Below, piece by piece: positions 41,603 through 50,458 of a DNA stretch of 64,000 nt (position 1 is its first letter; every line of letters begins with the position of its first letter). The notes below the pieces were generated by a model, which was not told where the DNA came from, did not search any database, and saw only the letters and a program-made list of their open reading frames with translations. This DNA is from Fibrobacter succinogenes. Its GTDB lineage: Bacteria; Fibrobacterota; Fibrobacteria; Fibrobacterales; Fibrobacteraceae. The position numbers and the translations under genes are program-made. The stretch is taken from NCBI GenBank assembly GCA_902800815.1, contig CADCGB010000004.1, forward strand, positions 1-64,000. Direction: 5' to 3'.

Positions 41603-42142
41603 ATGGCTAACAAGTATGCCGGAACCCAGACCGAAAAGAACCTTCAGGCCGCCTTTGCTGGCGAATCCCAGGCTCGCAACAAGTACACCTACTTCGCAAG
41701 CTGCGCCAAGAAGGAAGGCTTCGAACAGATTGCAGAAATCTTCTTGAAGACTGCCGATAACGAGAAGGAACACGCCAAGATGTGGTTCAAGGAACTCGAT
41801 GGTCTCGGCGATACCGCTGCAAACCTGAAGGCCGCCGCCGATGGCGAAAACTACGAATGGACCGACATGTACGAGGACTTCGCGAAGACCGCCGAAGCCG
41901 AAGGCTTCAAGGCTCTCGCCAACAAGTTCCGCATGGTCGCCGCTATCGAAAAGCGCCACGAAGAACGCTACCGCGCCCTCCTCAAGAACGTGGAAACCGC
42001 CGCCGTGTTCGAAAAGAGCGAAGTCAAGGTGTGGGAATGCCGCAACTGCGGTCATATCGTCGTGGGCACCAAGGCCCCGGCCGCATGCCCGGTGTGCGCC
42101 CACCCGCAGTCCTTCTTCGAAGTGACGGCCGAGAACTACTAG
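41603..42142 (+). CDS. rbr: Rubrerythrin
   Basis: Non-haem di-iron peroxidase that protects anaerobes from hydrogen peroxide. 179 residues. Ferritin-like part with Glu/His ligands in [36 protein letters not shown] and [10 protein letters not shown]-terminal rubredoxin-like domain [10 protein letters not shown] ... CPVCAHPQ supplies four Cys for the FeS4 site. AAGGAG precedes the ATG, and TATATT at 41556-41561 may be its -10. A GC-rich terminator follows. A monocistronic unit, in keeping with a strictly anaerobic organism. Confidence 0.96.
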   Translation: MANKYAGTQTEKNLQAAFAGESQARNKYTYFASCAKKEGFEQIAEIFLKTADNEKEHAKMWFKELDGLGDTAANLKAAADGENYEWTDMYEDFAKTAEAEGFKALANKFRMVAAIEKRHEERYRALLKNVETAAVFEKSEVKVWECRNCGHIVVGTKAPAACPVCAHPQSFFEVTAENY

Positions 42143-42162
42143 GAGCCAAATAGCACCTTTTT

Positions 42163-42193
42163 ACCCCCGGTTTCGGCCGGGGGTTTCTTTTTT
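42163..42193 (+). terminator. Intrinsic terminator after rubrerythrin
   Basis: ACCCCCGG (42163-42170) pairs with CCGGGGGT (42177-42184), loop TTTCGG, then TTCTTTTTTT. Confidence 0.88.
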
Positions 42194-42239
42194 TCTAAAT
42201 TTATGGGGCTAACAATTCCATAATGAGGATAAACAAAAA

Positions 42240-43514
42240 ATGGCAAGAGCATTGATTATCGGTTGTGGCGCTGTCGCCACGGTTGCTATCAAGAAGTGCT
42301 GCACGGCAAGCGAAGTGTTCAGCGAAATCTGCATCGCTAGCCGCCACCGCGAAAACTGCGAGAAGCTCGCTCAGGAACTGCGCCCGAACACGAAGACGGT
42401 CATTACGACTGCCGCCGTGGATGCGAACAAGGCCGAAAATGTCTCTAAGCTCATCAAGGAATACAAGCCCGACCTGGTGATGAACATCGCGCTCCCGTAC
42501 CAGGACCTCGCCATCATGGATGCCTGCCTCGAATGCGGCGTGAACTACATGGACACGGCGAACTACGAGCCCGAAAACATCGACGATCCGGAATGGCGCA
42601 AGGTCTACGACAAGCGCTGCAAGGAACAGGGCTTCAGCGCCTACTTCGACTACAGCTGGCAGTGGGCTTACAAGGAAAAGTTTGAAAAGGCCGGCCTTAC
42701 GGCACTGCTCGGTTCCGGCTTTGACCCGGGTGTTTCTCAGGCCTACTGCGCCTACGCCCTCAAGCACCAGTTCGATACCATCGAAGAAATCGATATCCTC
42801 GACTGCAATGGCGGCGATCACGGCTACAAGTTTGCGACGAACTTCAACCCCGAAATCAACCTGCGCGAAGTTTCCGCTCCGGGCAGCTACTGGGATACCG
42901 ACGCTAACGGCAAGGGCCACTGGGTCGAAATCCCGGCCATGAGCATCAAGCGCGAATACGTGTTCGACGAAGTGGGCAAGAAGGACATGTATCTGTTGCA
43001 TCATGAAGAAATCGAATCGCTCGCCCAGAACATTCCGGGCGTGAAGCGCATCCGCTTCTTCATGACGTTTGGCCAGAGCTACCTCGACCACATGCGTTGC
43101 CTCGAAGACGTGGGCATGCTCAGCACGCAGCCCATCAAGTTCCAGGGCCAGGAAATCGTGCCTATCCAGTTCCTGAAGGCTCTCCTTCCGGACCCGGCAA
43201 GCCTCGGCCCCCGCACTGTGGGCAAGACGAACATCGGTTGTATTTTCAAGGGTACCAAGGACGGCAAGCCGAAGACCTACTACCTCTACAACGTGTGCGA
43301 CCACCAGGAATGCTACAAGGAACTCGGCAGCCAGGCTATCGCCTACACGACCGGCGTGCCGGCTATGTGCGGCGCCATGATGGTGCTTACCGGCAAGTGG
43401 AACAAGCCGGGCGTGCACACCGTCGAAGAATTTGACCCGGATCCGTTCATGGAAGCCCTCACCAAGTACGGCCTCCCGTGGAAGGAAAACTTCAACCCTG
43501 TTCTCGTTGACTAG
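42240..43514 (+). CDS. Carboxynorspermidine/carboxyspermidine dehydrogenase (saccharopine dehydrogenase family)
   Basis: NADPH-dependent enzyme that condenses a diamine with aspartate semialdehyde in the alternative spermidine/norspermidine pathway. 424 residues. N-terminal Rossmann motif LIIGCGAVATVAIKKC; NIALPYQDLAIMDACLECGVNYMDTANYEP; LLGSGFDPGVSQAYCAYALKH; IDCN-like ILDCNGGDHGYKFATNFNPE. These match the Lys9-like CASDH group better than true saccharopine dehydrogenases. The next gene, 14 nt downstream, is biosynthetic arginine decarboxylase, which supports a polyamine role. The partner carboxynorspermidine decarboxylase (nspC) is not in the window. Confidence 0.85.
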   Translation: MARALIIGCGAVATVAIKKCCTASEVFSEICIASRHRENCEKLAQELRPNTKTVITTAAVDANKAENVSKLIKEYKPDLVMNIALPYQDLAIMDACLECGVNYMDTANYEPENIDDPEWRKVYDKRCKEQGFSAYFDYSWQWAYKEKFEKAGLTALLGSGFDPGVSQAYCAYALKHQFDTIEEIDILDCNGGDHGYKFATNFNPEINLREVSAPGSYWDTDANGKGHWVEIPAMSIKREYVFDEVGKKDMYLLHHEEIESLAQNIPGVKRIRFFMTFGQSYLDHMRCLEDVGMLSTQPIKFQGQEIVPIQFLKALLPDPASLGPRTVGKTNIGCIFKGTKDGKPKTYYLYNVCDHQECYKELGSQAIAYTTGVPAMCGAMMVLTGKWNKPGVHTVEEFDPDPFMEALTKYGLPWKENFNPVLVD

Positions 43515-43528
43515 AGAGACTCAGAGCA

Positions 43529-45427
43529 ATGAAAAAATGGCGCATTGACGATTCCCGTGACTTGTACAATGTCAAGGGTTGGGGCGTGAACTTCTTCGAC
43601 ATCAACGAGAAGGGTCACGCAACTGTTCATCCGCTCAAGGAAGGCGGTCCGGATATCGACCTGTACGAACTCGTGCAGGAACTTTCGCTCCGCGACGTCT
43701 CCACTCCGATGCTGCTTCGCTTCCCGGATATCCTGGACAGCCGCATCGAGAAGATTAACGAGTGCTTTAACAAGTCCCGTCAGGAATACGGTTTCAACGG
43801 GAGCTACTACAGCATCTTCCCGATCAAGGTGAACCAGCAACGCGCCGTGCTCGAAGAAATCGTAAGCCACGGTAAAAAGTACAACATCGGTCTCGAGGCC
43901 GGTTCCAAGCCGGAACTGCATGCGGTGCTCGCGAACATGGACAACCCGGATTCGCTGATTATCTGCAACGGCTACAAGGACGAGGACTTTATTGAACTTG
44001 CCCTCCTCGCGCAGAAGATGGGCAAGAAGATTTTCATCGTCGTCGAGAAGATGAACGAGCTTCACCTGGTGGTGGAACTTTCCCGCCGTATCGGCGTGCG
44101 CCCGAACATCGGCATCCGCATCAAGCTGGCAAGCTCCGGCAGCGGCAAGTGGGAAGAATCTGGCGGATACCACAGCAAGTTCGGCCTCAACAGTTCCGAA
44201 CTGCTAGAAGCGCTGGACTACATCAAGCAGGAGAAGATGGAAGACTGCATGAAGCTCATCCACTTCCACCTGGGTAGCCAGATTACGAACATCCGCCACA
44301 TCAAATCGGGCCTGCGCGAAGTTTCGCAGTTCTATGTGCAGATTCGCAAGATGGGCATGAGCCTTGAATTCGTGGACGTGGGCGGCGGCCTTGGCGTTGA
44401 TTACGACGGCACCCGCAGTTCCAACGCGAGCTCGGTGAACTACTCCATCCAGGAATACGCGAACGACGTGGTGTATGCCATGTACGAAGCCTGCGAAAAC
44501 GGGGACGTACCGCACCCGAACATCATTGCGGAATCGGGCCGTGCTCTTGCGGCGCACCATTCCATTCTGGTGTTCAACGTGCTGGAAACCGCAGGCCAGG
44601 CGTTCTTCGACGAGAACGCTCACGAGATTGACGACGACGCTCCCGACGCATTGAAGGATTTGTACGGCATCTACAAGGGACTTACCCCGAAGAACCTGCT
44701 CGAAAGCTGGCACGATGCCATCCAGCTGAACGATGACGTGCTCAATGGTTTCAAGGTGGGCGATTACGACCTGCCGACGCGCGCCATGTGCGAACGCCTG
44801 TTCTGGAGCATCGTGCGCAAGGTCGACCAGCTCGCGAAGGACTTGCGTCATCCGCCTTACGAACTCAGTGAACTCCCGCGCCTGCTCGCGCAGAAGTACT
44901 TCTGCAACTTCAGTTTGTTCCAGAGCCTGCCGGATAGCTGGGGCGTGGACCAGGTTTTCCCGCTCATGCCTATCCAGCGCCTGAACGAGGAACCCACAGT
45001 CGAGACGACTATCCAGGATGTCACTTGCGACTCCGACGGAAAAATCGATATGTTCGTCCGTGGTGGCGACGTGAGCCGCACGCTCCCGTTGCATGAACTC
45101 AAGAACGGCGAACCGTACTACATCGCAGTTTACCTCGTGGGCGCCTACCAGGAAATCCTCGGTGACCTGCACAACCTCTTTGGCGATACGAACGCGGTCC
45201 ACATCGTGTGCAACGACAAGGGCGGCTACGAAATCGACAAGGTGATTGACGGCGAATCTGTGGAAGACGTGCTCGACTACGTGAACTTCAGCGACAAGGC
45301 GCTCGTGCGCACCATGGAAAACTGGGTGTCGCGCTCCGTGAAGGAAGGGAAGATCAGCCTGCAAGAAGGCAAGGAATTCCTGAACATCTATCGCGGCGGC
45401 CTTTACGGGTACACGTATCTGGAATAA
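43529..45427 (+). CDS. speA: Biosynthetic arginine decarboxylase
   Basis: PLP-dependent alanine-racemase-fold enzyme that makes agmatine from arginine. 632 residues, the normal length. Motifs: N-terminal DLYNVKGWGVNFFDINEKGH; YYSIFPIKVNQQRAVLEEI with the PLP Lys; GLEAGSKPELHAVL; HFHLGSQITNIRHIK; FVDVGGGLGVDYDGT; NIIAESGRALAAHHS; and C-terminal FSLFQSLPDSWGVDQVFPLMPI. It follows the carboxynorspermidine dehydrogenase gene by 14 nt and precedes nudC by 3 nt, so it forms a short operon feeding polyamine synthesis. Confidence 0.96.
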   Translation: MKKWRIDDSRDLYNVKGWGVNFFDINEKGHATVHPLKEGGPDIDLYELVQELSLRDVSTPMLLRFPDILDSRIEKINECFNKSRQEYGFNGSYYSIFPIKVNQQRAVLEEIVSHGKKYNIGLEAGSKPELHAVLANMDNPDSLIICNGYKDEDFIELALLAQKMGKKIFIVVEKMNELHLVVELSRRIGVRPNIGIRIKLASSGSGKWEESGGYHSKFGLNSSELLEALDYIKQEKMEDCMKLIHFHLGSQITNIRHIKSGLREVSQFYVQIRKMGMSLEFVDVGGGLGVDYDGTRSSNASSVNYSIQEYANDVVYAMYEACENGDVPHPNIIAESGRALAAHHSILVFNVLETAGQAFFDENAHEIDDDAPDALKDLYGIYKGLTPKNLLESWHDAIQLNDDVLNGFKVGDYDLPTRAMCERLFWSIVRKVDQLAKDLRHPPYELSELPRLLAQKYFCNFSLFQSLPDSWGVDQVFPLMPIQRLNEEPTVETTIQDVTCDSDGKIDMFVRGGDVSRTLPLHELKNGEPYYIAVYLVGAYQEILGDLHNLFGDTNAVHIVCNDKGGYEIDKVIDGESVEDVLDYVNFSDKALVRTMENWVSRSVKEGKISLQEGKEFLNIYRGGLYGYTYLE

Positions 45428-45430
45428 ACC

Positions 45431-46273
45431 GTGATTCACGAAATTGCCCCGCACATTTTAAAAAACGAGTTCCGGGTTCAAAGCCCGAAACCGTCGGATT
45501 TTCTTGTCGTTTTTTTCGGGGACAAGAGCCTTCTCAAAAAGAACGGCGATTCCTTTGAAATTCCTAGGGTAGAAGACTTCAAACAAGGGAATATCCCGTG
45601 CCATTACCTTTTCAGCATTGACGATACGGCGTATTTCCTGGCGGATTTAAGCATTTCGAAAGAACTGGTGGAATCCGCGTCGGACGATTATGTCCTTTGC
45701 CCGGCACGCACGTACCGCTACATGGGCGACCCGCTCTTGCGCATGGGTGGCGCGACCGCCGCACACATCGCTCACTGGGAATCGCTCAACAGGTTCTGCG
45801 GACGTTGCGGAAGTGAAATGACCCGTAGCGAAAAGGAACGCGCGGTAGTTTGTCCTAAATGCAGGAATACCGTGTACCCGCGCATCTCGCCGGTCGTGAT
45901 TGTGGCCGTCCGCAATGGCGACAAACTCTTGATGGCTCACAACATCGATAACCCGAACCCGCGCCTTTTCCTCATCTCGGGTTTCGTGGAAGTGGGCGAG
46001 AGCCTTGAACAGGCGGTTCACCGTGAAGTCATGGAAGAGGCGGGCCTCCGCGTGAAAAATATCCGCTATTTCGGGAGCCAGCCGTGGCCTTTCAGTGACT
46101 CGCTCATCGCGGGCTTCACCGCTGAACTCGACGGCGACGACACCATCCATATGCAAAAGGAGGAACTCTCCGAAGCCATGTGGGTCAAGCGCGAAGACAT
46201 TCCCGAATACGAGACCGATGTGAGCATCAGCTGCTGCCTTATCGAGAACTTCCGCCGCGGCTTTACGCTCTAG
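45431..46273 (+). CDS. nudC: NAD(+)/NADH diphosphatase NudC (also decaps NAD-RNA)
   Basis: Nudix hydrolase acting on NADH and, in E. coli, on NAD-capped RNA. 280 residues from a GTG at 45431, three bases after the speA stop. Zinc ribbon CGRCGSEMTR ... CPKCRNTVYPRISPVVIV; Nudix box GFVEVGESLEQAVHREVMEEAGL; then the NudC signature SQPWPFSDSLIAGF. All four zinc Cys and the Nudix Glu residues are present. Co-transcription with speA looks likely from spacing alone; I see no functional link. Confidence 0.93.
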   Translation: MIHEIAPHILKNEFRVQSPKPSDFLVVFFGDKSLLKKNGDSFEIPRVEDFKQGNIPCHYLFSIDDTAYFLADLSISKELVESASDDYVLCPARTYRYMGDPLLRMGGATAAHIAHWESLNRFCGRCGSEMTRSEKERAVVCPKCRNTVYPRISPVVIVAVRNGDKLLMAHNIDNPNPRLFLISGFVEVGESLEQAVHREVMEEAGLRVKNIRYFGSQPWPFSDSLIAGFTAELDGDDTIHMQKEELSEAMWVKREDIPEYETDVSISCCLIENFRRGFTL

Positions 46274-46293
46274 GCGTTCTCCCAATGTTTTTC

Positions 46294-46299
46294 TATATT
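46294..46299 (+). promoter_or_regulatory. Possible -10 box of der
   Basis: TATATT ending nine bases before the der ATG. If used, it would give a very short or absent leader. No consensus -35. Confidence 0.3.
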
Positions 46300-46307
46300 T
46301 ACACACG

Positions 46308-47750
46308 ATGAAATTACCAGTCGTGTGCATTATCGGACGCCCGAACGTGGGCAAGTCCTCGCTATTCAACCGCATCCTGGGCCGCAGGGCGGCAGTCGTC
46401 TCGGACCGTGACGGCGTTACGCGCGATAGGCATTACCAGACGGCGAACTACAAGGGCCACGAGTTCACGGTGGTCGATACGGGCGGTTTCTTGCCCGACG
46501 ATTCCATCGATGTTCTGGCCGATAGCGTCCGTACGCAGATTTTCAATGCAGTCGAGGAATCCGACCTCGTGCTATTCATGGTCGATGTCCGCGTGGGCAT
46601 TACCAAACTCGACCAGCAGTTTGCACGCCTTATCCGCAAGCTCGACAAGAAGGTGATTCTTGTGGCGAACAAGAGCGAACAGCAGGGCGACCGCCAGGAA
46701 AGTTACGAGTTCCTCAAGCTCGGTTTCGGACAGCCCCGCACCATCAGTGCGCTCACGGGCTATGCCTGCCTCTCGCTCCTGGACGAGGTTGTCTCCATTC
46801 TCCCGACGCCGGTGCGTGGCGAACGCAAGGAAGAACGCCCCATCCGTTTCGCGATTCTCGGTCGCCCGAACGCGGGCAAGAGCACGCTGTTGAACCGCCT
46901 GCTGAACGAAGACCGCGCGGTGGTCTCTGACATTCCGGGTACGACCCGCGATTCCATCGACTGTGACTTTATTGTCGATGGCCAGAAGTTCGTGGTGACC
47001 GATACCGCGGGCCTCCGCAAGAAGGCGAAGGTCGAGGACGAAGTCGAAATTTTCAGCAACATGCGCACGCTCGAAAGCATCCGCCGCTCCGACCTCTCCG
47101 TATTGATGGTCGATTGCACCCGCGGGCTCGAAGTGCAGGACTTCCGCATCATTACCGAGATCCGCAAGGCGGGCAAGGGCCTGGTGCTCGTGCTCAACAA
47201 GTGGGATATCTATCCGGACAAGACGGAAAAGTCCTTCGACCGCATGGTGAAGGAAATGCTCGAACGCGAGCCGATGCTCGAGTACGTGCCGATTATCTCT
47301 GCAAGCGCCAAGGAAGGCCAGCGCGTGAACCGCATCGTGCAGGCCATCCAGACGGTATATGCCAACTGCCGCCGTGTGCTTGGCCGTGACCGCGTGGCAG
47401 AATCGTTTGCGAACTTCTTGCAGGAGAAGGCTCCTCCGAGCCATAACGCTCGCGTGGTATCGCTTACCCGCGCCTGCCAGGTGATGGTGGAACCGCCGGT
47501 GATTGCCATTGAGACGCGTACGCCCGAACTCGTGGACGAGTCGTACAAGCGCTATTTGCTCAAGAAGTTTTATGAGGAATTCCAGTTACAGGGTGCTCCC
47601 CTGCGCCTGAATTTCGACCAGAAGTTAACCCTCAGAAAGGATGAAGAACTTGAACAGTTTACTGAGTCTTCCAATAGCGTACTTGCTGGGGTCGATCCCC
47701 AGCGCGATCTGGATCGCAAAACTCGCAAAGGGAAAGTCGTTCGACATTAG
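46308..47750 (+). CDS. der: Ribosome biogenesis GTPase Der (EngA)
   Basis: Double-GTPase needed for 50S assembly. 480 residues. First G domain: GRPNVGKSSLFNRILG, DRDGVTRDRHYQ, VDTGGF, NKSE. Second: GRPNAGKSTLLNRLLN, DIPGTTRDSID, TDTAGLRKKAKVE, NKWD. A KH-like C-terminal domain ends with FEEFQLQGAPLRLNF-type sequence. The last 37 codons (RKDEELEQF ... GKVVRH) go past the usual family end and overlap plsY by 110 nt in another frame. The family normally ends near the LRLNF segment, so this tail is probably non-essential. Confidence 0.95.
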   Translation: MKLPVVCIIGRPNVGKSSLFNRILGRRAAVVSDRDGVTRDRHYQTANYKGHEFTVVDTGGFLPDDSIDVLADSVRTQIFNAVEESDLVLFMVDVRVGITKLDQQFARLIRKLDKKVILVANKSEQQGDRQESYEFLKLGFGQPRTISALTGYACLSLLDEVVSILPTPVRGERKEERPIRFAILGRPNAGKSTLLNRLLNEDRAVVSDIPGTTRDSIDCDFIVDGQKFVVTDTAGLRKKAKVEDEVEIFSNMRTLESIRRSDLSVLMVDCTRGLEVQDFRIITEIRKAGKGLVLVLNKWDIYPDKTEKSFDRMVKEMLEREPMLEYVPIISASAKEGQRVNRIVQAIQTVYANCRRVLGRDRVAESFANFLQEKAPPSHNARVVSLTRACQVMVEPPVIAIETRTPELVDESYKRYLLKKFYEEFQLQGAPLRLNFDQKLTLRKDEELEQFTESSNSVLAGVDPQRDLDRKTRKGKVVRH

Positions 47751-48318
47751 GGATTACGGCTCCAAGAATGCGGGCCTCACCAACACGTTCCGCGTGCTCG
47801 GCTGGAAGCCGGCGCTCCCCGTGGTGTTCATGGACTTGCTCAAGGGTTTCTTCGGCCCGTGGATTGCCATGCGCATGTGTGAATCCCAGGTCGCTGCCGG
47901 TGGTGCGGATTATTCCAGTTGGGTTCCGCTTGTCGCGGGTATCCTCGTGATTCTCGGGCACAGCTTCACCTGCTTCGCGGGTTTCCGCGGTGGCAAGGGC
48001 GTGCTTGCGGCACTCGGCGTGTTCCTCGCGCTCTGCCCGATTACCGCTCTCTCGGCTTTTGGCGTGTGGATTGTCCTCACGGCTTCGACCAAGTATGTGT
48101 CGGTGGGGAGCATCGGCGCTTGCGTCGCGCTCGGCGTTTTTGCCGTGATGGGGTACCTCAAGTTGCCCTTCCCGCCCGACGATATCAACCTCGGGCTCAT
48201 GATTACCTGCCTTCTGGTGGCGGTTTTCGTGATTGTGAAGCACAAATCGAACATCAAGCGCCTTTTGAACGGCACCGAGAACGGTTTTGGCAGCAAGCGC
48301 AAGACCCCGAAGGCGTAA
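47641..48318 (+). CDS. plsY: Glycerol-3-phosphate acyltransferase PlsY
   Basis: Integral membrane enzyme that acylates glycerol-3-phosphate using acyl-phosphate, the first step of phospholipid synthesis. 225 residues with five or so membrane spans. Signature motifs: AYLLGSIPSAIWIAKL (motif 1), DIRDYGSKNAGLTNTFRVLG, LLKGFFGPW, LGHSFTCFAGFRGGKGVLAALG. The ATG at 47641 follows AGAAAGG. Because motif 1 lies in the first 28 codons, the start must be inside the der gene. gpsA follows 33 nt downstream and supplies the substrate. Confidence 0.94.
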   Translation: MKNLNSLLSLPIAYLLGSIPSAIWIAKLAKGKSFDIRDYGSKNAGLTNTFRVLGWKPALPVVFMDLLKGFFGPWIAMRMCESQVAAGGADYSSWVPLVAGILVILGHSFTCFAGFRGGKGVLAALGVFLALCPITALSAFGVWIVLTASTKYVSVGSIGACVALGVFAVMGYLKLPFPPDDINLGLMITCLLVAVFVIVKHKSNIKRLLNGTENGFGSKRKTPKA

Positions 48319-48351
48319 ATATTGTAGATTGTTGAAAAAAGGATTTTTATC

Positions 48352-49383
48352 ATGAAAGTAACTGTACTTGGAACTGGTGGTTGGGGCCTGACTCTCGGTC
48401 AGGTGGTCTATGAAAATAAGTGCGAAGTTTCGTTCTGGACAAACTCGCAGGCCGAAGTTGATCTGCTTTCGACGGAGCATCAGTACAAGGACAAGCTCCC
48501 CGGCGTAATCTTCCCGGCGGATTTCAAGTACACGACCGACATGAATGCCGCACTCGACGGCTGTGACATGGTGCTCATCGTGGTGCCCTCGCAGTTCATG
48601 GGCGGTGTTGCCAAGAATCTGGGCAAGTGGACTCCGGCGAAGGGCAAGGAACCCATCGTTGTCTGTGCCACCAAGGGCATTCTCGAAGGCACGAACCAGT
48701 TGATGAGCGAAGTGCTGCTCTCGAACGTGCCGTGGCTTACCGAAAGCAAGATGGTTGCCTTCAGCGGGCCTTCGCATGCCGAAGAGGTTAGCCGCCATAT
48801 CCTTACCGCGATTGTGGCCGCCTGCGTGAACGAGGAATCCGCGAAGCTCGTGCAGAAGGTGATGAGCTGTTCTTACCTGCGCGTTTACAGTTCTACCGAC
48901 ATCGTGGGCGTGGAACTCTGCGGTTCCGTGAAGAACGTGATTGCGATTGCCTCTGGCGTGCTTTACGGGCTCGAGGCGAGCGGCAAGTACAAGATTGGCG
49001 ACAACACGCGTGCAGCCCTCCTTACCCGCGGCCAGGCCGAAATGTGCCGCCTGGGCAAGGCTCTCGGTGCAAAGTCCGAAACGTTTGCGGGCCTCGCCGG
49101 CATGGGCGACCTCATCGTGACCTGCCTCTCGCAGCACAGCCGTAACCGCTACGTGGGCGAACACATCGGGCGTGGAGAAACCATCGAGCAGGTGCTTGCC
49201 GGCATGAAGATGGTGGCCGAAGGCGTGCCCACCTGCAAGAGCACCAAGGCGCTCGCCGACAAGCTCGGTGTCGAGATGCCCATCGTGAACTCCGTGCACG
49301 CGCTCCTCTTCGAAGGCAAGAAGGTCGACGATGTCATCAAGGACATGTGGGGCCGTGAGCTCAAGGAAGAAGTCTGGGGCTAG
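48352..49383 (+). CDS. gpsA: Glycerol-3-phosphate dehydrogenase [NAD(P)+]
   Basis: Cytoplasmic enzyme that reduces dihydroxyacetone phosphate to sn-glycerol-3-phosphate. 343 residues. N-terminal Rossmann motif VLGTGGWGLTLG; LIVVPSQFMGGV; ATKGILEG; GPSHAEEVSR; catalytic Lys in ELCGSVKNVIAIASG; C-terminal GLAGMGDLIVTCLSQHSRNR. Located directly after plsY, its product being PlsY's acceptor. A pair of hairpins follows the stop. Confidence 0.96.
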   Translation: MKVTVLGTGGWGLTLGQVVYENKCEVSFWTNSQAEVDLLSTEHQYKDKLPGVIFPADFKYTTDMNAALDGCDMVLIVVPSQFMGGVAKNLGKWTPAKGKEPIVVCATKGILEGTNQLMSEVLLSNVPWLTESKMVAFSGPSHAEEVSRHILTAIVAACVNEESAKLVQKVMSCSYLRVYSSTDIVGVELCGSVKNVIAIASGVLYGLEASGKYKIGDNTRAALLTRGQAEMCRLGKALGAKSETFAGLAGMGDLIVTCLSQHSRNRYVGEHIGRGETIEQVLAGMKMVAEGVPTCKSTKALADKLGVEMPIVNSVHALLFEGKKVDDVIKDMWGRELKEEVWG

Positions 49384-49396
49384 TAATACACAAATG

Positions 49397-49446
49397 GCGG
49401 GCTTCGGCCCGCAAGCGTTTTAATCCTCGGCATTTGCCGGGGATTT
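49397..49446. terminator. Two hairpins between gpsA and the convergent flippase-like gene
   Basis: GCGGGC-TTCG-GCCCGC (49397-49412), then AATCCTCGGC (49422-49431) with GCCGGGGATT (49436-49445, one G-T pair) and flanking A/T. Suitable for terminating both convergent transcripts. Confidence 0.65.
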
Positions 49447-50400
49447 CTATTTCTTATTGAAGGCAAGCACCACTGCGCCCTGCAGGGCCTGGAACAGCAG
49501 CGGCAGGTAACTGAGCAGGGTCGATGCGAGGACTATTTCGGCGGGGATTCCGAGTAGCCCGGTATAGAGGCTGACCTGCACGTTTTCGCGTATGCCGATG
49601 CCGTTTATCGAAATCGGGAGCATGGTGAAGGTGACCATGATGGTCGTAAATACCGTAATGACGGCGATATCCACGTCGATGCCTACAGCACGGAAATACG
49701 CGTAGTGGATAATGATGGTCACGATCTGCAGCCAGACGGAGTCCAACCCCGATAGCCAGAACGCCTTGGGGTGCTTCCGGTAGATTGCCAATGCCTGTTG
49801 CAATTTCAGCAGAAACGGCACTTTATTCGAAATCTTTTCGGGAATCTTTATTTTATCCGAAAACAGGCCCCCGAGGATTACGGCGATGGCGATGATTGCG
49901 ACCAAACTCACAGTGATGGTGTAGGCGCTGGGGATTTGGTACTTGACCATAACGAAGGGGAGCGCAATAAAGAAACTGAGGAACATGGCGATGAGGCCCA
50001 TGACCCTAGAAACCGCGATGGCCGCAACGGAATTTGCGGTGTTCCCGAACCGCTTGCCGAAGGCGATAGTCTTGACCGCATCGCCGCCAAACCCGCTGGG
50101 GAGCAGGTTATTAAAGAAGTACCCGAGTGCGATGTAGGCGTAGAATGTGCGAAACTTGACCTTTTTACCCTCGTCAAGCAGCAGTCCGCGCCAACGGTTT
50201 GCCTGGATGGCCATGAGGATGACCGTTAAGAACAAAATAAACAGCAGCCAGGGGAGGGTAGAGTCGTTCCACTTCGAAATTGCGTCAAAAAAGGGAACTT
50301 TGTTAAAAATGTATACTATGCCCCCCACGGTCACGATGATTTTCATCATCGAAAATAGTCGTTTCGTCCATTTTTTCTGATCTTGGGGTTGCATGGGCAT
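49447..50400 (-). CDS. Flippase-like membrane protein (lysylphosphatidylglycerol synthase TM region / UPF0104)
   Basis: 317 residues with about eight hydrophobic spans. Characteristic of the AglD/MprF-N-terminal family: GYFFNNLLPSGFGGDAVKTIAFGKR after the second to third span, SRVMGLIAMFLSFFIAL, and MLPISINGIGIRENVQVSLY near the C-terminus. Members with only the membrane part are usually annotated as putative flippases or lipid-linked transporters. No soluble synthetase domain is present, so lysyl-PG synthesis is not implied. Start at 50400; an ATG at 50394 is an alternative. Divergent from the LamG lipoprotein gene, sharing a 58-nt AT-rich promoter region. Confidence 0.85.
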   Translation of the reverse strand: MPMQPQDQKKWTKRLFSMMKIIVTVGGIVYIFNKVPFFDAISKWNDSTLPWLLFILFLTVILMAIQANRWRGLLLDEGKKVKFRTFYAYIALGYFFNNLLPSGFGGDAVKTIAFGKRFGNTANSVAAIAVSRVMGLIAMFLSFFIALPFVMVKYQIPSAYTITVSLVAIIAIAVILGGLFSDKIKIPEKISNKVPFLLKLQQALAIYRKHPKAFWLSGLDSVWLQIVTIIIHYAYFRAVGIDVDIAVITVFTTIMVTFTMLPISINGIGIRENVQVSLYTGLLGIPAEIVLASTLLSYLPLLFQALQGAVVLAFNKK

Positions 50401-50458
50401 AATATAAAATTATATATTCTCCCTTAGTTAAACCCGGTTAGGGGTAAAGGAGAAAAAA

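Noticed and set aside
47631..47760. der/plsY fusion gene
   Set aside because: The two frames differ and both proteins have complete, separate family signatures; this is an overlap, not a fusion.
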